64,000 nt of DNA from Zobellia laminariae. Its GTDB lineage: Bacteria; Bacteroidota; Bacteroidia; Flavobacteriales; Flavobacteriaceae. The position numbers were made by a program, and so were the translations under genes. This document shows, in pieces, positions 8,307-17,195 of the stretch. Numbering within the stretch: the first letter of the stretch is position 1; every line of letters starts with the position of its first letter. The stretch covers positions 186,001 through 250,000 of the forward strand of contig NZ_RCNS01000002.1 of NCBI RefSeq assembly GCF_009725995.1. The letters are read 5' to 3'. Below the pieces are notes generated by a model. That model saw only the letters and a list, made by a program, of their open reading frames with translations, was not told the origin of the DNA and made no database searches.

Positions 8307-9005
8307 TTAAGAAGTTCCTATGGCACTCATAAAGTTATCTCTTCGGCTTCGGCTTAGAGTAATTTTCTTGCCTTCAACTTCAACCATGGTATTATTAAAT
8401 TTCTCAATTCTTTTTAAGTTGATGATGTACGATTTGTGAATACGGATAAATTGGGAATCAGGTAATTTTTTTTCAAAGTCCTTCATGGAAGAGAGAACAA
8501 TGTGGTTAGACTTTTTGGTGACTAGTTTCATATAATCTCCTAAAGCTTCTATCCATTTAATATCCATATAATTTATTTTCACTTTTCTAGAATTACTTTT
8601 TACAAAAAAGTGTTCTTCACCTTTATGGTTCGTGGTGGGTTGTGCATTGTGAAGTGCTTTTTTTACCGCTTTGTGAAATCTTAGAGGTAACAGGGGTTTT
8701 AGTAAATAATCTGTAATAGTATAATCAAAAGCTCTAAAGGCATGAGTAGGGGTACTGCTTACCAATATAATTTGCGGACTTTCTTTAAAAGTTTCAATTA
8801 AGTCAAACCCGTTAATAAAGGGCAGTTCTACGGTAAGAAAGATTAGGTCTACATTTTTATTGGCTTTATTTTTCTTGGCCTCTATTCCATTTCTATAAGT
8901 GTTTTTAAGGTTTAGATTTGGGTGTTGAGTTATTAGTTTTTCCAGTTCTTTGCTGTGAAGAATAGAGTCTTCAATAATTACACACGTCAATTTTAAATCA
9001 TCCAT
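8307..9005 (-). CDS. LytTR-family regulator with a degenerate receiver domain (phospho-acceptor Asp replaced by Thr)
   Basis: Paralogue of the 6491-7195 regulator, 232 residues, alignable from end to end without large gaps. The receiver keeps E12-D13 and the YLLKPL lysine, but the acceptor position reads LIFLTVELP, putting Thr58 where the paralogue has Asp58. The codon is ACC on the coding strand, two base changes from an Asp codon, so a single sequencing error does not explain it. The LytTR domain is intact (KWIEALGDYMKL, FIRIHKSYIINLKRI). It should still bind DNA but cannot be phosphorylated in the normal way; it may work constitutively, through heterodimers, or in response to another signal. 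Confidence 0.9.
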   Translation of the reverse strand: MDDLKLTCVIIEDSILHSKELEKLITQHPNLNLKNTYRNGIEAKKNKANKNVDLIFLTVELPFINGFDLIETFKESPQIILVSSTPTHAFRAFDYTITDYLLKPLLPLRFHKAVKKALHNAQPTTNHKGEEHFFVKSNSRKVKINYMDIKWIEALGDYMKLVTKKSNHIVLSSMKDFEKKLPDSQFIRIHKSYIINLKRIEKFNNTMVEVEGKKITLSRSRRDNFMSAIGTS

Positions 9006-9221
9006 AATACTTTAATCTTTTTCAACAAGTATTTACGGGATGCGTTTACCAAAGGTTTGGTTTTTCAACAATTTTTTTCGGTAAAAGATGGATACATATC
9101 TTTCACTTCTCTGGAAACCGCCTATTTATAGCATGTTAGAAGGTTTGTAAGAATCACAAGGGAAAACGACCAATAGGAAAAACTTTTAATAACTTTTAGA
9201 AGAGGCTTTTTACAAAAAGTC

Positions 9222-9229
9222 TATTTTTG
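9222..9229 (+). promoter_or_regulatory. Candidate -7 box (TATTTTTG) of trxB
   Basis: Exact TAnnTTTG match 31 bases upstream of the trxB ATG at 9261. The -33 region is not recognisable. Confidence 0.45.
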
Positions 9230-9260
9230 TTCATTAACTATTTAAAATGAGTATTTGATT

Positions 9261-10226
9261 ATGTCTGAGAAAATAGAAAGGCTTAAAACGTTGATTATAG
9301 GATCGGGACCTGCAGGGTATACCGCAGCAATATATGCAGCTCGAGCAGATTTAAAACCGGTTGTGTATACAGGGATGGAGCCCGGAGGGCAATTGACCAC
9401 TACAACTGAGGTCGATAATTTCCCAGGCTACCCAGAAGGTATTGATGGTCCAACCATGATGGTGCAATTACAGCAGCAAGCAGAGCGTTTTGGAACTGAG
9501 GTACGTATTGGAATGGCAACAGCTGTTGAGTTGAGTGATACCGTTGGTGGTATTCACAAGGTAACCATAGATGATAACAAGACTATAGAAGCGGAAACTA
9601 TTATAATTTCCACTGGTGCTTCGGCAAAATATTTGAACATCCCTAGTGAACAGCGTTTACGTGGTGGTGGTGTATCTGCATGTGCTGTTTGTGACGGATT
9701 TTTCTATAGAGGTCAAGATGTAGCTATTGTTGGTGCAGGAGATACTGCAGCAGAAGAGGCTTCTTATTTGGCAAATATCTGTAACAAGGTAACCATGTTA
9801 GTTCGTAAAGATCACATGCGTGCTTCTAAAGCTATGCAACACCGTGTTGAAAGCTTAAAGAATGTAGAGATTAGATACAATACAGAAGTAGATGAGGTTC
9901 TAGGAGAACAAGTTGTTGAAGGTCTACGTATGGTCAATAATGAAACTGGAGTAAAAGAAGATATTGCTATTACAGGTCTTTTTATAGCTATTGGTCATAA
10001 GCCAAGTACAGATATCTTTAAAGGACAGTTAGATATGGACGAAACGGGATATATCATAACTAAAGGGAAATCTACAAAAACTAACAAGCCAGGTGTTTTT
10101 GCCAGTGGTGATGCTCAAGATAGAGAATATCGTCAAGCAGTTACCGCTGCCGGTACAGGTTGTATGGCTGCACTAGATGCTGAGCGTTATTTAGCGACTG
10201 TGGAAACTCCTCAGGAAACGGTTTAA
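9261..10226 (+). CDS. trxB: Thioredoxin reductase (NADPH)
   Basis: FAD-dependent disulfide reductase that uses NADPH to reduce thioredoxin in the cytoplasm. The 321-residue protein has the N-terminal FAD motif GSGPAGYTAAIYAAR, the redox pair CAVC at Cys141 and Cys144 (spacing and region as in bacterial TrxB), the NADPH motif GAGDTAAEEA, and the C-terminal FAD motif GVFASGDAQD. The ATG at 9261 (MSEKIERL) is preferred over an in-frame TTG two codons upstream. Monocistronic, with a terminator directly after it. Confidence 0.96.
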   Translation: MSEKIERLKTLIIGSGPAGYTAAIYAARADLKPVVYTGMEPGGQLTTTTEVDNFPGYPEGIDGPTMMVQLQQQAERFGTEVRIGMATAVELSDTVGGIHKVTIDDNKTIEAETIIISTGASAKYLNIPSEQRLRGGGVSACAVCDGFFYRGQDVAIVGAGDTAAEEASYLANICNKVTMLVRKDHMRASKAMQHRVESLKNVEIRYNTEVDEVLGEQVVEGLRMVNNETGVKEDIAITGLFIAIGHKPSTDIFKGQLDMDETGYIITKGKSTKTNKPGVFASGDAQDREYRQAVTAAGTGCMAALDAERYLATVETPQETV

Positions 10227-10245
10227 AAGAACCAATATATAGAAC

Positions 10246-10276
10246 AAAAAAAAAGCTGCATTATGCAGCTTTTTTT
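10246..10276. terminator. Bidirectional terminator after trxB
   Basis: Stem AAAAAGCTGCAT/ATGCAGCTTTTT flanked by A- and T-runs, lying between the convergent trxB and the minus-strand gene ending at 10293. Confidence 0.88.
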
Positions 10277-10292
10277 ATTTGTTAGAAAATTA

Positions 10293-10739
10293 TTAATCCA
10301 AGCGTTTATAGTTTTCGGAATTAATTCTATTTCCTTCCTCATCGGTAAAAATCTGACTGAAACTATTTTTATCCAATTCCAGTTCCATATCCCATTTCAT
10401 ATCTGAGTTGGTGATTTTACGCATAGAGGCAGACATGTATTCTAGTTTTTCGGTAAGTGTGCTGTCCGTAGTTTCATAAGAACCGTAGCCAAACCATTCA
10501 ACAGAATCGTTGGGTACATAACGGGTCCACATTACTTTACCGTTATAATACATTTTAATTTGGCGGTATCCATCTGCTGCCAGTAGTGTGTCGGTAGGAA
10601 CGCCATCAGCATAATTATAATGGCTCACTAATTCCCACGTGCCTTCAATAGTAGGGTGATACGGTGTTTCAGGAGCTTCATATTTGGTGGCGGAAATAAG
10701 TAAAAATGAAATACAGATTAAAGTGATTATTTTTTTCAT
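10293..10739 (-). CDS. Secreted protein of unknown function, tandem paralogue A
   Basis: 148-residue protein with an N-terminal signal peptide (MKKIITLICISFLLISAT). The mature part starts with a lipocalin-like GTWELVSHYNY strand, then IKMYYNGKVMWTRY, EWFGYGSY and LEYMSASMRKI, a pattern of alternating strands suggesting a small beta-barrel. I do not recognise a named family with certainty; some Bacteroides lipocalin-like DUF proteins share the GTW start. It is a clear duplicate of the gene at 10814-11260. The ATG at 10739 is chosen over an in-frame TTG at 10745. Function unknown. Confidence 0.75.
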   Translation of the reverse strand: MKKIITLICISFLLISATKYEAPETPYHPTIEGTWELVSHYNYADGVPTDTLLAADGYRQIKMYYNGKVMWTRYVPNDSVEWFGYGSYETTDSTLTEKLEYMSASMRKITNSDMKWDMELELDKNSFSQIFTDEEGNRINSENYKRLD

Positions 10740-10813
10740 GGCCAAGTGTTTTAAGGTTGACGTATATTAATATATAAGACCAGCCTGTATAAACAGGCCG
10801 TAAGGAGCCGTAA

Positions 10814-11260
10814 TTAATCTATGCGGTGGTAATTTTCCGAAGCAATCCGTCCACCATCTTCATCCAATGAAATTTGGGTGAACGTATTATTGTCTAATTG
10901 TAGTTCCATACTCCATTGCATATCTTCATTAGCGATTTTACGCATGGAAGCAGACATATATTCTAATTTTTCAACTAAAGTATTTTCTGTAGCGGCATAG
11001 GAGCCATAACCAAACCATTCTACTTCTTTATTAGGTGTATAGCGCGTCCACATAACCTTTCCGTTATAGAACATTTTAATCTGGCTATACCCCTTTACAG
11101 GCGTTAAAGTGTCCGTAACGTTTTCGCCATCATAATTATAACGGCTAGTCAGTTCCCATGTTCCTTCAATTGAAGGGTGTAGTTCGTTTTCAACAGATGT
11201 AGGTCCTGTTGCAGAGATGAGTAAAAGCATTAATAAAGCTAATCCTAGTAGTTTTTTCAT
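10814..11260 (-). CDS. Secreted protein of unknown function, tandem paralogue B
   Basis: 148 residues with signal peptide (MKKLLGLALLMLLLISAT) and the same core as its neighbour: GTWELTSRYNY, IKMFYNGKVMWTRY, EWFGYGSY, LEYMSASMRKI, and a C-terminus ENYHRID against ENYKRLD. By eye well over half of the positions match, so this is a recent tandem duplication. The genes are 74 bases apart; a short hairpin GCCTGT/ACAGGC at 10783-10798 lies between them without a T-tract. Function unknown; the mature protein is probably periplasmic. Confidence 0.75.
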   Translation of the reverse strand: MKKLLGLALLMLLLISATGPTSVENELHPSIEGTWELTSRYNYDGENVTDTLTPVKGYSQIKMFYNGKVMWTRYTPNKEVEWFGYGSYAATENTLVEKLEYMSASMRKIANEDMQWSMELQLDNNTFTQISLDEDGGRIASENYHRID

Positions 11261-11524
11261 AATAGTGTTGTTTAAGTGGATAAGCGGTTTTGTACCAATA
11301 AGTTACAACAAAATTTATGAATATCGTATTTTTTGTAACAAAATTGTATGATATTATCAGTGTAGGTAAAATCCTCAATATTGGGTATTTGAAATTCAAA
11401 TCGAATAAAATCGACATATTAATAATAAGGAGAATGTATTTTGCCGATGTGTGATTTCTGCACTCAAGACCAAGGTATTTAGTCAATTATTTGCTAATTT
11501 TAGTAATTAACTAACTCCAAACAC

Positions 11525-14500
11525 ATGAAGAATATTACACTCGTAATGTTTGCTCTTTTGTGCTCGTACACATCATTTGGGCAAACAATTTCAGGAAATG
11601 TAACCGACACAAAAAATGTTCCGCTTCCCGGCGTTTCTATTGTAGTCGCAAGAACAAACAAAGGTGCTACCACAGACTTTGATGGTAATTATACCATAAC
11701 AGCTGCTGAGGGTGATGCGCTCAATTTTTCATATATAGGTATGAAAAGTAAGACCGTCACAATTGGAGCGGATCAAACTATTAATGTTGTTTTAGAAGAA
11801 GATGCACAACAGTTAAACGAGGTTGTGGTAACTGCATTAGGTATAAAGAAAGAAAAGCGTTCCGTCGGGTATGCTATTCAAGAAATTGGTTCAGAAGAAC
11901 TTAACCGCGATAATAACGGAGACGTTTTAAGTGGGATACAAGGTAAAGTGGCCGGTGTGAATATTAATTCCAGTAGTGGTGCAGCCGGAGCAGGTTCTAG
12001 TATTATAATAAGAGGTATAACCTCTTTGAACCCATCGGCAAACAACCAACCGCTATTTGTTGTAGATGGTATACCTATTAGTAACGAGGCTTCAACAGGT
12101 AATCTTTTGCCTAGTACAGGTTCTAATGCTCCTTCTTCCTCAGAGCAATTTTCTTTTACTAATAGAGGAGCGGATTTAAACCCTAACGATATTGAAAGTG
12201 TATCAATTCTTAAAGGTCCTGCTGCTACCGCATTATATGGTGTAAGAGCTGCAAACGGTGTTGTAGTTATTACCACAAAGAAAGGAAAGAATGGAGAAAC
12301 AAAATTTAACCTTAGAACTAGCATTGGTTGGCAAGAAGTAAATAAAACTCCTGATGTTCAAACCAAATGGAGAGAAGGTAGAGGAGGTGAAATAATTTCA
12401 ACTTCTAATAATAATGCTCCAGACGGTTATGACTTTGCAGACGGGAATAGTTTTGGTTTCTGGACATTAGGCCCAGAATACGGTCCAAATGATAAGAACT
12501 ATGATAATTTCAAGAACTTTTTCAATAGAGCATTTACAACGAACAATTCTTTGAACGTAAGTGGTGGTGGAGAAAACTATACTTATTTTGGTTCTGTTTC
12601 TCGTTCCGATGATGAAGGTTTAGTGCCGAACACGTATTTTGATAGAACTTCTTTAAAGCTATCAGGTTCAATTAACATTACTGATAAATTTACAGTAGAA
12701 CCTTCTCTATCCTACATCGTTTCTGATGGTAGATTACCAAATGGTGGAGATAAGTCGGTTATGAGTTCGCTATCGTATTGGTCGCCAACTATAGATATAA
12801 ACGATTATGTTTTGCCAAATGGAGATGAAAAAAACTATACAGCGGGAGTAGTGGATAACCCACGTTATTTTGCCGAAGTAAGTTATTTAGATAGTAAAGT
12901 AAATAGAATTTTAGCAAACACTAAATTCAATTATAAGTTTAATGATTGGGCTCAGGTACAATACCAATTGGGTGTAGATAATTACCATGATTCAAGACTT
13001 AGATTTGTGCCGCCAGATATTGATCCTGGTTCCGCAACCAATGGTTTTATTGTAGATGAAGGTTTAAATTACAATGAATTAACATCTAATTTATTTGTAA
13101 CACTTTCAAAGGACTTTAGTGAAGATTTATCTGGTTCCTTACTAGTAGGTAATCAAGTATCTAACACTAAAAGCAGAAGATTGACCACGAGAGCTGAAGG
13201 TCTTGACCCAGATAATATGACAGCGTTTGGTCAAGCCAATAACTTTTTTGAAGATATAGGTGGAGCAGAACGTAAAGTTGTTGGTCTTTTTGGAGACTTT
13301 AGATTAGAGTATAAGAATACTTTGTTCTTGAACGTAACTGGTAGAAACGATTGGTCATCTACTTTACCAAAAGAAAATAGAAGTTTCTTCTACCCGTCTT
13401 TTAACTTAAGTTATGTTCTTTCACAGACACTTCAAGATGCCGGTAGCTTACCAGATTTCTTAACTTTTGCTAAGTTTAGAGCATCGTATGCTGAGGTTGG
13501 AAAGGATGCATCTGCCTATGTAGGTATTTATTACGACCAACCATCTAATTTTCCGTTCGGAACTGTAGACGGTCTTTCTAGAGATAGTTCTGGTGGATCA
13601 AGTACTTTAAAACCGGAAAGAACTGCTTCGGTAGAATTTGGTGGGGAATTCAAGTTTTTCAATAATCGTTTTGGAATTGATTTCACGTATTACAAGCAGA
13701 ATAGTAAAGATCAGATTCTACCTGTTCCGGTTGCACAATCTTCAGGGTATGATACGTTTGTTCTAAATGCTGGGGAAATAGAGAATAGAGGACTTGAGGC
13801 ATTGGTTAACATTGTACCTATTAAAACAGATAATTTTAAATGGGACGTTACATTAAACTGGTCTAAAGTAGACGCAGAAGTTATTTCGTTACCAAACGGT
13901 GTAGATGAGATTATTTTTGCAGATAGTGGTTTTCCTGGAGTTATCTCTAAACTAGAAGTAGGTGGTGCACCTGGTGACCTTTTTGGTTATGTATGGGAAA
14001 AGCACGAAAATGGCAGTAGACTAATTGGCGAAGACGGTTTCCCATCTATTGTTGCTAGTAATCCTTCGGACAGGGTAAAAGTAGGTAGTGCATTACCAGA
14101 TTGGTTAGGTAGCATAAGTAGTACGCTAAAATATAAAGGGTTAGCATTATCATTTTTAATAGAGAGAAAAGAAGGTGGTGAATTGTATGATTCTGGCCAA
14201 CGAAATGGTATTAGAAATGGTGTGTTACAAATTACTGAGTTCAGAGATGCTACAACTGTTTTAGACGGTGTTTTAGCAGATGGTACTCCAAATAATATTC
14301 CCGTCTTTATAGATGAAAACTATTACAGAAATTCTGCAGTTTACAATCGTGCTTCAGAAATCTTAGTTCAAGATGCATCTTGGTGGCGATTAAGAAACGT
14401 TACTTTGTCTTATGACCTTCCTACCCAACTCATAAAGAACACCCCATTTACGACTATGGGTTTCAGTTTTACAGGAACCAACCTATGGTTAGATACGCCA

Positions 14501-14620
14501 TTTAGAGGGTATGATCCAGAAGGTAGCCAGTTTAGTGCAGGTACAAACGCCTACGGTTTTACCGGTCTAAACATACCTAACACAAAGTCGTTCATATTTG
14601 GTCTAAACCTTAATTTCTAG
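11525..14620 (+). CDS. SusC/RagA-family TonB-dependent outer-membrane receptor
   Basis: Outer-membrane transporter of 1031 residues, full length for the family. Order of parts: signal peptide to about residue 20 (SYTSFGQ), carboxypeptidase-like domain (PLPGVSIVV, TTDFDGNYTI, FSYIGM), TonB-dependent plug (LNEVVVTALG, LSGIQGKVAGVN, SILKGPAATALYG), then a 22-strand-type barrel ending NTKSFIFGLNLNF. The susD partner begins four bases after the stop, a standard SusCD operon. No glycoside hydrolase, sulfatase, peptidase or regulator is in the operon, so the substrate is unknown; peptides are as possible as glycans. Confidence 0.96.
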   Translation: MKNITLVMFALLCSYTSFGQTISGNVTDTKNVPLPGVSIVVARTNKGATTDFDGNYTITAAEGDALNFSYIGMKSKTVTIGADQTINVVLEEDAQQLNEVVVTALGIKKEKRSVGYAIQEIGSEELNRDNNGDVLSGIQGKVAGVNINSSSGAAGAGSSIIIRGITSLNPSANNQPLFVVDGIPISNEASTGNLLPSTGSNAPSSSEQFSFTNRGADLNPNDIESVSILKGPAATALYGVRAANGVVVITTKKGKNGETKFNLRTSIGWQEVNKTPDVQTKWREGRGGEIISTSNNNAPDGYDFADGNSFGFWTLGPEYGPNDKNYDNFKNFFNRAFTTNNSLNVSGGGENYTYFGSVSRSDDEGLVPNTYFDRTSLKLSGSINITDKFTVEPSLSYIVSDGRLPNGGDKSVMSSLSYWSPTIDINDYVLPNGDEKNYTAGVVDNPRYFAEVSYLDSKVNRILANTKFNYKFNDWAQVQYQLGVDNYHDSRLRFVPPDIDPGSATNGFIVDEGLNYNELTSNLFVTLSKDFSEDLSGSLLVGNQVSNTKSRRLTTRAEGLDPDNMTAFGQANNFFEDIGGAERKVVGLFGDFRLEYKNTLFLNVTGRNDWSSTLPKENRSFFYPSFNLSYVLSQTLQDAGSLPDFLTFAKFRASYAEVGKDASAYVGIYYDQPSNFPFGTVDGLSRDSSGGSSTLKPERTASVEFGGEFKFFNNRFGIDFTYYKQNSKDQILPVPVAQSSGYDTFVLNAGEIENRGLEALVNIVPIKTDNFKWDVTLNWSKVDAEVISLPNGVDEIIFADSGFPGVISKLEVGGAPGDLFGYVWEKHENGSRLIGEDGFPSIVASNPSDRVKVGSALPDWLGSISSTLKYKGLALSFLIERKEGGELYDSGQRNGIRNGVLQITEFRDATTVLDGVLADGTPNNIPVFIDENYYRNSAVYNRASEILVQDASWWRLRNVTLSYDLPTQLIKNTPFTTMGFSFTGTNLWLDTPFRGYDPEGSQFSAGTNAYGFTGLNIPNTKSFIFGLNLNF

Positions 14621-14624
14621 AAAG

Positions 14625-16133
14625 ATGAAAGTTTTAAAATATATTTTTTCAATTACGGTAGCGACTAGCCTTTTGGTAAGTTGCGATGATTATTTGGGCG
14701 ATAATGTCGACCCTAATAAAGAGCTTCCTGAAAATGTAACAGAAGCAGATCTTTTGCCAACGGCAATTTATAATTCCTCTTCCGCACATTATAGTATTGC
14801 TTTAAGCATCTGTCAATACTCACAACAATTGGCTTCTTATTTTGAGCCTGGTGCAGATACTCAGGAAGAAGTTCAGATAACTGGGGGGTGGAGTAATATC
14901 TATTTACAAGCCTTAGCAGATTTAGATCAAGTAGTTACTATTGCAGAGAGTAATGAAGCCGGTCATTATATAGGAGTGGCAAAAATTTTACAAGCATTTA
15001 ATTTGGGACTTGCTACAGATCAATGGGGAGATGTTCCTTTTTCAACTGCCCTAGAAGGCGAAGCAAATTTTAGACCATCATATGACTCACAAGAGAGTGT
15101 TTATGGGCAAATAAATGCTTTATTGAATGAGGGGATTACCTTTTTGGAAGGCGCAGATAGTTCAGGATTCTCCATTGGTGAAGACGATTTAGTCTATGGA
15201 GGTGATACTACAAAATGGATTAAAGCAGCTTATTTTCTAAAAGCAAAGTATGCGTTACACCTTTCGGAGGTTGACCAAAACGTAGCTATTGAAGGTGTAT
15301 TGAGTAGTGTGTCCAATAGCTTTTCAAGTAATGAAGATGATTTTCAATTGGTGTACAACGAAAGAAATTTCAATCCATGGAATTCAGGAGTAGTACTTCC
15401 TAATAATACGGGTAACTTTTCTGTGTTATTATCTGATCAATTGGTAAGCCTTATGAATGGCACATCTATTCCGTTTGCTTCTATAGAATTGGATCCACGT
15501 TTAACTTTGATAACTACAATAGGTGAAGACGATACTGAATATCTTGGAGGTCTAAATGGTGGCGCCGGTAGTTATGAATTAGCAGCAACTGAAGATGATG
15601 ATGATATAAGCGCTAATACAGATTTAGGAGCTGATAATTTTTATTCTTCCCAGAGTGCTCCTATAATCATGGGCAGTTATTCTGAGTTAAAGTTTATGGA
15701 GGCCGAAGCATTATTTCTCCAAAATGGAGGAGATGCCACATCGGTTGGTACTTCAGCAGATGCTTACAATGCATATCTAGAAGGAATAGAAGCAAACATG
15801 GATAAGCTTGGTGTTGCTCCAGTAGATAAAGCGACTTACTTAAGTGATGCTTCAATTGCCGTGGGAGCAGATAATTTAACGATGGCCTTAATTATGAGAG
15901 AGAAGTTTATTGCCACTTTTCTAAACCCGGAATCGTTTGTAGATTTAAGAAGATATGATTTTGATCCCAATGTATTTGTAGGATTGGAACTACCTGTAGG
16001 TCATAATGAAGTTTTAAATGGACAATGGGTGAGGAGAGCTCAGTACCCAACTTCTGAACAAACCAGAAACGGAGAACAGGTAGAAGCGGTAACCAAAGGA
16101 ATTGGTGACCCAGTCTGGTGGGATAGAGACTAA
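14625..16133 (+). CDS. SusD/RagB-family outer-membrane lipoprotein
   Basis: Substrate-binding lid of the SusC channel on the cell surface. The 502-residue protein has a lipoprotein signal with Cys20 (SLLVSCDDYLG), a DPN motif soon after it, and features of the SusD-like-2 subgroup, including the terminal YPTSEQTRNGEQVEAV region where the family often has NP.E..N. TPR-like helices include GVAKILQAFNLGLATDQWGDVPFS. It starts four bases after susC and ends at a terminator that overlaps the opposing gene. Confidence 0.93.
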   Translation: MKVLKYIFSITVATSLLVSCDDYLGDNVDPNKELPENVTEADLLPTAIYNSSSAHYSIALSICQYSQQLASYFEPGADTQEEVQITGGWSNIYLQALADLDQVVTIAESNEAGHYIGVAKILQAFNLGLATDQWGDVPFSTALEGEANFRPSYDSQESVYGQINALLNEGITFLEGADSSGFSIGEDDLVYGGDTTKWIKAAYFLKAKYALHLSEVDQNVAIEGVLSSVSNSFSSNEDDFQLVYNERNFNPWNSGVVLPNNTGNFSVLLSDQLVSLMNGTSIPFASIELDPRLTLITTIGEDDTEYLGGLNGGAGSYELAATEDDDDISANTDLGADNFYSSQSAPIIMGSYSELKFMEAEALFLQNGGDATSVGTSADAYNAYLEGIEANMDKLGVAPVDKATYLSDASIAVGADNLTMALIMREKFIATFLNPESFVDLRRYDFDPNVFVGLELPVGHNEVLNGQWVRRAQYPTSEQTRNGEQVEAVTKGIGDPVWWDRD

Positions 16134-16151
16134 TCCTCTGGATGTTAAGTT

Positions 16152-17195
16152 CTAAGGAAGGATATTGATGCAATGTAAAACGTGCTCAATATCCTTTTTT
16201 TTATGCGCCGCACTCAGTACAATTCTACTCATAAGCGGAGAACTTTTATCAGGATAGGGAAAGCTGGTTACAATAATACGGTTTGCTTCAAGATACTCGG
16301 TTAACTGCTCATCAGAAAACGTATAGGCAGGATGGCCTTTCATAAAATGAAATGCTTTTCGTTTTTTAAGATTGCCAAAAAACAAATCCATATTACGCTG
16401 CAGTCGTTTTCTTTTAAGTTCATAAATGGCATCTGCTTCTACAAGCGTTGCCATGGCTGCTGGTATTGCTGGGCTAGAACCTCCAAAAAATGAAGTTTCA
16501 GTTAGAAAATGAATACGCTCTTTTGTACCAAAAACAGCACCCGCCTGAATACCGAAACCCTTGCCCAATGATCCACATACAATAAGTTCTTTTATTTTCA
16601 GCTTTGCTAAAATAGAATAAACGCCTCCACCATTTTCACCAACAATACCCAATCCGTGAGAATCATCTACAACCAAAATAATATCCTCTAGCGGGAGAAT
16701 TTTCAAAGTTTCAAAATCAGGATAATTGCAGCCGGAGAAATCTATACTATCTAAAAAAACAACAGGTGTAGATTTATTGGATTCTAAATGCTCGCGAACG
16801 GCAATGTTTAATGTAGCAAAAGTAGTATATGATTTTATTTTAGATTGATAGAGCGCAGAATGTGTATTGGGTGCATAAAAAAACTGATGTTCTTTGGTGT
16901 TGAGTACTTGTGCCAAAAACTGACCAGTCAAGTACCCAGATGATAAAGTGACACATGCCTCACTGCCCACGATTTTGGCTAAATACGTTTCAGCTTCATC
17001 AAAGACGGACAGGCGAATATTAGATTTTCTTGAAGCTCCATAATTGGTACCGTATTTCTTAATATTACTAATGAATAGTTTCTGAAAATCGCTATCGGTT
17101 TGGAGACCTAAATACGAAGTACCTCCAAAATAAAGATGAGAAACTCCGTTTAGAGTAATCTTTCTGCCTGGGAATGTATCAATATAATGGTTCAT
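16152..17195 (-). CDS. BioF-like PLP-dependent enzyme (alpha-oxoamine synthase / class I-II aminotransferase fold)
   Basis: 347-residue cytoplasmic PLP enzyme resembling 8-amino-7-oxononanoate synthase and relatives, somewhat shorter than the usual 380-400. Visible are YLGLQTD near the start (family YLGL), the cofactor motif DDSHGLGIVG (Asp177, His180), and GSLGKGFGIQAG with Lys212 as the probable Schiff-base residue. Its start overlaps the stop codon of the upstream dipeptide epimerase by one base (TAATG), so the two are translationally coupled and probably work in one pathway. No biotin genes are nearby, so naming it bioF would be wrong. Its last codons form one arm of the terminator of the opposing susD. 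Confidence 0.85.
   Translation of the reverse strand: MNHYIDTFPGRKITLNGVSHLYFGGTSYLGLQTDSDFQKLFISNIKKYGTNYGASRKSNIRLSVFDEAETYLAKIVGSEACVTLSSGYLTGQFLAQVLNTKEHQFFYAPNTHSALYQSKIKSYTTFATLNIAVREHLESNKSTPVVFLDSIDFSGCNYPDFETLKILPLEDIILVVDDSHGLGIVGENGGGVYSILAKLKIKELIVCGSLGKGFGIQAGAVFGTKERIHFLTETSFFGGSSPAIPAAMATLVEADAIYELKRKRLQRNMDLFFGNLKKRKAFHFMKGHPAYTFSDEQLTEYLEANRIIVTSFPYPDKSSPLMSRIVLSAAHKKKDIEHVLHCINILP
16158..16202 (+). terminator. Terminator of the SusCD operon, embedded in the opposing coding sequence
   Basis: AAGGATATTGA (16158-16168) pairs perfectly with TCAATATCCTT (16186-16196), followed by a run of Ts to 16202. It lies 24 bases after the susD stop and entirely inside the 3' end of the minus-strand BioF-like gene, where it encodes the final KDIEHVLHCINI segment. 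Confidence 0.8.

Noticed and set aside
11878..12324. 148-codon open frame on the minus strand
   Set aside because: Antisense to the plug-coding part of susC; composition is that of a reversed coding region.
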